Shown here: piece by piece, positions 12,019-15,916 of the stretch
How positions within the stretch are numbered: the stretch's first letter is position 1
Layout: each line of letters begins with the position of its first letter
Source: Candidatus Equimonas enterica
Lineage (GTDB): Bacteria; Bacteroidota; Bacteroidia; Bacteroidales; Bacteroidaceae
Reading direction: 5' to 3'
Assembly: GCA_018066225.1 (NCBI GenBank)
Contig: JAGHRU010000093.1
Span: forward strand, 1 to 15,916
Length of the DNA: 15,916 bases
Notes under the pieces: model-generated
What the model was told of the DNA's origin: nothing
The model's input: only the letters and a program-made list of their open reading frames with translations
Databases searched by the model: none
Position numbers and translations under genes: made by a program

Positions 12019-15000
12019 TTAGTAAGCACTGTCGGTGGTGGCGGTCAGCAGCGAAGCCGGTGCGCCGCTTGCTGCGGCGGCAGTCTCGCCGCCTTCTTCT
12101 TGGGCTTCACCCTGAGCGGCTGCTGCCATGGTTTGATAGACCACCCCATAGGCACGCGAGCGCATCATCGTGCTGAGCACAGTGTCATAGTACTTCGCCT
12201 GCTTGGAGTGGCACTCTTCGAGCCCATTCACCGCCGCCGTGAGTTCCGTCAGATAGCGGTATATGTCGCGGCCGTAGGTGCTTATCTGGTTGTCGGAGAG
12301 CGAGTTGTACCACTCGAGATACTGCTGCGCGTTCTTGGCCAGGCAGAGCAGTACGCGCTCGGCCTCCTTGTCCTTACCCAGCTGATGCCAGAGCGTAGGC
12401 AGCGCATAGGTGTTGGTGTCGAAGTTGTAGCCTGCCGAGAGCATGTCGTAGGGCACGTTGTACGACGGCAGTTCCTGTTTCATCTTCTGCAACACCTTCA
12501 AGGCTTTGTCTTTCTTGCCCTCGTTGTAGAGTTGCTGTGCCAACTTGAAGAGCATCGTGCGGTGGGTGGCCGCCATGCGGCGCACCGTCTCGTCGAGGTA
12601 GATGCCGCGTCGAGCCACACCGCCAAAGCGGAACCGCTGCATCACATTGCGATACATACGCTCCGTGTCGATGGTGCTGGCGGCGTTAGCAAAGGGCGTG
12701 ACGCGGTAGGCGAGGCCTTCGAGCACGAGGTAGTTGTCCAGTCCAGCGTAGTTTTCCGAGCCGAGCGTGACTGACATATACAAGGGGCGTGTCCAGTTGT
12801 GGTGGAGGAGCAACTCATAGACCATCATCTCGCTCTTGGTGACATAGCCCTTGCTACCACCGATGCGCAGTGTCAAGCGGTCGGGGATGCTGTCTGCGCC
12901 GCCAACGAGGAGCATGCCGCTCTTGATGACATCGGACTTATTGACGCGGACAAAGACAGAGTCGGTGGGTATGATGGACATACGCTGTCCCGTCTCCGGG
13001 TCGGTGCATATACATTCAATAGCCGTCTGTATGTCCGAGTTGGCGTGTTGCTGGCCACGCACAAAGTATTTGATGAGGAATTCAAGGTCGAAGGGGTCTT
13101 CGTTGCTGCCCGATGCCGTCAGCATGTCTTTGAGTTCCGTCAGCAGTTCTTGGTATTCGGGCACGGTCTGGAAGATGTCGCGTCCCTTGTTGTCGGCGTA
13201 CTCATAGGGCTGCCAAGTGATAGGCAGTGACGGCGAGTCGTAAGCAGGGCGACGCATCTGGTCGGTGTACCACGAGGTTTGCAGGTAGGAGAGGTTGCAG
13301 ACACGGGCATCGGTGCGATTGCCTTCCACGTCTTGGTTGTACCAGAGCGGGAAGGTGTCGTTGTCGCCATTGGTGAAGATAATCGGGTTGCAGCCTTCAT
13401 CGAGCGACGAGAGGTAGTTGAGGCCGAAGTCGCGGCACGCATAGCGACCACTGCGGTCGTGATCGTCCCAAGTCTGGCTCACCATCTGCACGGGCACGAG
13501 CAGGCAGACGAGGGCGCAGAGAACGGCAGCGGGCAGTTCGCCGAGTCGCACATAGCGGCGCACGAGGTCGGTGAGGGCTGCCACGCCGAGCCCAATCCAG
13601 ATGGCGAAAGCGTAGAACGAGCCTGCGTAGGCATAGTCGCGCTCACGCGGCTGTAGCGGAGTCTGGTTGAGGTAGAGCACAATGGCGAGTCCCGTCATGA
13701 AGAAGAGGAAGAACACAATCCAGAACTGACGGATGCCTTTCTCCCCACGGTAGGCTTGCCAGAAGAGTCCCAAGAGGCCGAGCAAGAGCGGCAGGCAATA
13801 AAAGACGTTGTGCCCCTTGTTCTCTTTCAGTTCGTCGGGAAGCATATCTTGGTCACTCAGGAGCGCGGTGTCGATGAAGCCGATGCCCGTAATCCAGTTG
13901 CCATGTTCCAGCTCTCCGTGGCCTTGGATATCGTTTTGGCGGCCTGCGAAGTTCCACATGAAGTAGCGCCAATACATGAAATTGACTTGGTAGGAAAGGA
14001 AGTAGCGGAGGTTGTCCCACTGCGAGGGCATCTGGCCGCCATCGACATCGTGGAGCGTCACACCGCCCAGCCAATCGTTGTAAGCCCCTGCGTGCGCACT
14101 GCTATACATACGCGGGAACAGCATCTTCTGCGAAGCGGGGAACTCGTAGTCGCCGCGCACGTCGAGCACGTCATACTGATCGGGCTCATCGGCTGTTGCC
14201 TTCTCTCGGCGTTGCACCTTGGTCTCGGTGGAGATGCCCGTAGGCTGCGAGGTGTAGGCTTCGCCATAGAAGAGCGGACGCTGACCATACTGTTCGCGGC
14301 CGAGGTATTCGCCCAGCGTGAAGATATCCTCTGGTGAGTTCTGATCCATCGGCGTGTTTTGCGTGGAGCGTATGACGATAAGGGCATAACTGCTGTAACC
14401 TATCATCAGGACGAGCATACACAGCAGCGAAGTGTTGAGGAAACGCTTGCGCAGCACATACTCACCGCCGCGCTTATAGTTCAGCAGCCAGACGAGGGCG
14501 CAGAGCAGGACGATGCCGAGCGTCAGTGGCAGGGCATAGCCGTGACCATAGAAGGGTATGCCGAGCAGCGCGATGCTGGCTGTGTAGAGCAGCGTGATGC
14601 GCTTGCGGTCACGCTGTGTGGTTGCCCAGATAGCCGAGAGTACGGTGGCTACGAGCACGAGCAGGTAGATGACGACGCCAGAGTTGAAAGGCAGGTGAAG
14701 GGTATTGACGGCAAAGCGTTCAAACCAGCCGCCGACTTTCACGATGCCGGGCACGACGCCATAGAGCACTGCTGCGATGACAACGATGCTCAGGCCGAGG
14801 GCGATGAGGCTGCCGCGCAGATTGGCATCGGGGTAGCGCTTGTAGTAATAGACGAGCACAATGGCCGGGATACACAGCAGGTTGAGCAGGTGCACGCCGA
14901 TGCTCAGTCCCATCAAATAGAATATGAGGACAATCCATCGGTCGGCGTGAGGCTCGTCGGCGTGCTCCTCCCATTTGAGAATGAGCCAGAAGACCAGCGC

Positions 15001-15462
15001 AGTAAACATCGAGGAGTAGGCATAAACCTCGCCCTCAACGGCCGAGAACCAGAAAGTGTCGCTCCATGTGTAGGCCAGTGCGCCTACTGCACCGCTGGCC
15101 ATAATGGTGATGACCTGCGCGGTCGTGACGGGCACACCGTCGGGCGTGATGAGTTTGCGCGTCAGGTGCGTGATGCTCCAGAAGAGGAACAGGATGCAGA
15201 AGGCCGAGAGCAGTGCCGACATGATATTGACCATATAAGCCACCTGCGTGGGGTCATCGGTGAACTGCGAAAACAGGTTGCCCGTGAGCATGAAGAAGGG
15301 GGCACCGGGCGGGTGACCGACTTCCAGTTTGAACGCAGTGCTGATAAACTCGGGACAGTCCCAGAAGGAGGCGGTGGGCTCTACCGTGAGGCAGTAGGTC
15401 GCTGCGGCGATAAGGAAGATGACCCATCCCGTGATGTTGTTGATCGTGTGGTATCTTTTCAT
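12019..15462 (-). CDS. DUF2723 membrane protein, candidate glycosyltransferase (GT117-type, TMEM260-related)
   Basis: The 1147-residue protein has an N-terminal membrane region of about 10 segments (11-29, 76-95, 117-132, 150-163, 176-206, 217-239, 263-280, 290-328, 345-365) with a periplasmic-type motif SFWDCPEFISTAFKLEVGHP (D35, E38) like the acidic loop of O-mannosyltransferases. A second membrane cluster follows around 555-670 with TPLQPRERDYAYAGSFYAFA. A long soluble part ends in TPR-like helices near 1000-1070 (AQQLYNEGKKDKALKVLQKM). DUF2723 is related to animal TMEM260, a protein O-mannosyltransferase; the bacterial acceptor is not shown here. The last 35 or so residues are a low-complexity Ala/Glu-rich tail, probably disordered. 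It is followed closely by the deacetylase and queG. Confidence 0.88.
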   Translation of the reverse strand: MKRYHTINNITGWVIFLIAAATYCLTVEPTASFWDCPEFISTAFKLEVGHPPGAPFFMLTGNLFSQFTDDPTQVAYMVNIMSALLSAFCILFLFWSITHLTRKLITPDGVPVTTAQVITIMASGAVGALAYTWSDTFWFSAVEGEVYAYSSMFTALVFWLILKWEEHADEPHADRWIVLIFYLMGLSIGVHLLNLLCIPAIVLVYYYKRYPDANLRGSLIALGLSIVVIAAVLYGVVPGIVKVGGWFERFAVNTLHLPFNSGVVIYLLVLVATVLSAIWATTQRDRKRITLLYTASIALLGIPFYGHGYALPLTLGIVLLCALVWLLNYKRGGEYVLRKRFLNTSLLCMLVLMIGYSSYALIVIRSTQNTPMDQNSPEDIFTLGEYLGREQYGQRPLFYGEAYTSQPTGISTETKVQRREKATADEPDQYDVLDVRGDYEFPASQKMLFPRMYSSAHAGAYNDWLGGVTLHDVDGGQMPSQWDNLRYFLSYQVNFMYWRYFMWNFAGRQNDIQGHGELEHGNWITGIGFIDTALLSDQDMLPDELKENKGHNVFYCLPLLLGLLGLFWQAYRGEKGIRQFWIVFFLFFMTGLAIVLYLNQTPLQPRERDYAYAGSFYAFAIWIGLGVAALTDLVRRYVRLGELPAAVLCALVCLLVPVQMVSQTWDDHDRSGRYACRDFGLNYLSSLDEGCNPIIFTNGDNDTFPLWYNQDVEGNRTDARVCNLSYLQTSWYTDQMRRPAYDSPSLPITWQPYEYADNKGRDIFQTVPEYQELLTELKDMLTASGSNEDPFDLEFLIKYFVRGQQHANSDIQTAIECICTDPETGQRMSIIPTDSVFVRVNKSDVIKSGMLLVGGADSIPDRLTLRIGGSKGYVTKSEMMVYELLLHHNWTRPLYMSVTLGSENYAGLDNYLVLEGLAYRVTPFANAASTIDTERMYRNVMQRFRFGGVARRGIYLDETVRRMAATHRTMLFKLAQQLYNEGKKDKALKVLQKMKQELPSYNVPYDMLSAGYNFDTNTYALPTLWHQLGKDKEAERVLLCLAKNAQQYLEWYNSLSDNQISTYGRDIYRYLTELTAAVNGLEECHSKQAKYYDTVLSTMMRSRAYGVVYQTMAAAAQGEAQEEGGETAAAASGAPASLLTATTDSAY

Positions 15463-15504
15463 GTTGTCAGTGATGTCGGCGTTAGTCTTCGGTGGTGTCT
15501 GCCG

Positions 15505-15916
15505 TTATTGGCCCATATATTTCTTGCCGTTCTTGATGTAGATGCTGCCCTTGGCAGGTGCGGAGAGACGGCGGCCGCTGAGGTCGTAGAGGTCGGCCGA
15601 AGCGTGGGGCGTGGGGCGCAGGACGCTGGCGATGCCTTCGGGATTGTAGGCTTCGGGCAGGATGAGGCGCGTGCCACAGTGGGAGTTGGCCATGACGGTG
15701 CCGTAGTCTTCGTACTCACACAGCAGGTCTTCCTTGGCGGGGAAGGTGATGATACCGTCTGTGAGTTTGCCGCCGAGTTTGAGATTTTTGAGCTGCGAGG
15801 CGGTGTAGCCATAAGTGTCCATGTAGAAGGCAATCTGACACGTCACATAGATGTCGCCATAGCCTTCGCCCCAGTTGAGACCCGTGAATTGGCGGGGGAT
15901 ATACACCATATTGGGA
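15505..15916 (-). CDS. C-terminal part of a secreted protein with a GRR...KG...NGKK tail (5' end beyond window)
   Basis: The frame is open from the right edge to TAA at 15505. Codons continue upstream of the first visible ATG (15909), so this is probably the 3' end of a larger gene. About 137 residues are visible, beta-rich, with WGEGYGDIYVTCQIAFYMDT and LKNLKLGGKLTDGIITFPAK. The end reads ADLYDLSGRRLSAPAKGSIY then IKNGKKYMGQ. This tail resembles the short terminal region common on Prevotella-type surface proteins and related to T9SS type A sorting ends. The family of the main domain is not recognised. The gene is 42 bp upstream of the DUF2723 gene with no terminator between, so they may be co-transcribed. 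Confidence 0.7.
   Translation of the reverse strand, partial: PNMVYIPRQFTGLNWGEGYGDIYVTCQIAFYMDTYGYTASQLKNLKLGGKLTDGIITFPAKEDLLCEYEDYGTVMANSHCGTRLILPEAYNPEGIASVLRPTPHASADLYDLSGRRLSAPAKGSIYIKNGKKYMGQ

Noticed and set aside
11375..12022. Plus-strand open frame of 215 codons opposite the deacetylase
   Set aside because: The minus strand has all CE4 motifs. The plus frame spans almost exactly the same interval and is a shadow.
1..15916. Mobile element, prophage, toxin-antitoxin or defence island
   Set aside because: No transposase, integrase, phage structural, nuclease or toxin motifs were seen, and the tRNA-Leu gene has no adjoining integrase or direct repeat of its 3' end that I could find by eye. 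The WYL regulator alone is not evidence of a defence system.

Overview
The window looks like chromosomal DNA from a GC-rich member of the Bacteroidales. Three things point there. Six intergenic sites match the Bacteroidetes -7 promoter box (TAnnTTTG, here usually within GTAnCTTTGCA). Clear Shine-Dalgarno sequences were not noticed at the starts examined. The gene families are also typical: a CHU_C-type C-terminal domain protein, a DUF2723 (GT117) membrane protein, Bacteroidetes-style RlpA and Nudix proteins, and a GRR...KG...NGKK C-terminal tail of the kind seen in Prevotella-like secreted proteins. A Prevotellaceae relative is my best guess, but the genus is an inference.

Layout. 1-2068 (minus): a secreted PKD-like/CHU_C protein followed 4 bp later by uvrA, which is cut by the left window edge. 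2069-2242: a divergent promoter region with an AT-rich dyad. 2243-3376 (plus): a two-domain GNAT-like acyltransferase. 3415-3460: a hairpin terminator between convergent units. 3479-6728 (minus): an operon of polysaccharide flippase, M16 zinc peptidase and zinc-ribbon Nudix hydrolase, with a well-formed promoter. 6863-7567 (minus): rlpA with its terminator and a long 5' leader. 7918-10203 (plus): a WYL/HTH regulator, four 22-24 bp repeats, an Sfp-type phosphopantetheinyl transferase and an overlapping UDG-superfamily gene. 10222-10352 (minus): a terminator and tRNA-Leu(UAG). 10380-15916 (minus): the 3' end of a secreted-protein gene, a large DUF2723 protein, a cytosolic polysaccharide deacetylase and queG, tightly packed and probably co-transcribed.

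Most of the content is core cell biology: DNA repair (UvrA, UDG superfamily), envelope and glycan work (flippase, DUF2723, deacetylase, RlpA, secreted proteins), tRNA and tRNA modification (tRNA-Leu, QueG) and carrier-protein activation (PPTase). I see no phage, insertion sequence, CRISPR array or defence island. The less ordinary signals are regulatory. Two promoters 1 kb apart match at 33 of 39 positions. A phased 22-bp repeat array carrying dyads lies just upstream of the PPTase gene. All three intergenic terminators share a GCGTCC stem core. A terminator-like hairpin sits inside the first codons of queG.
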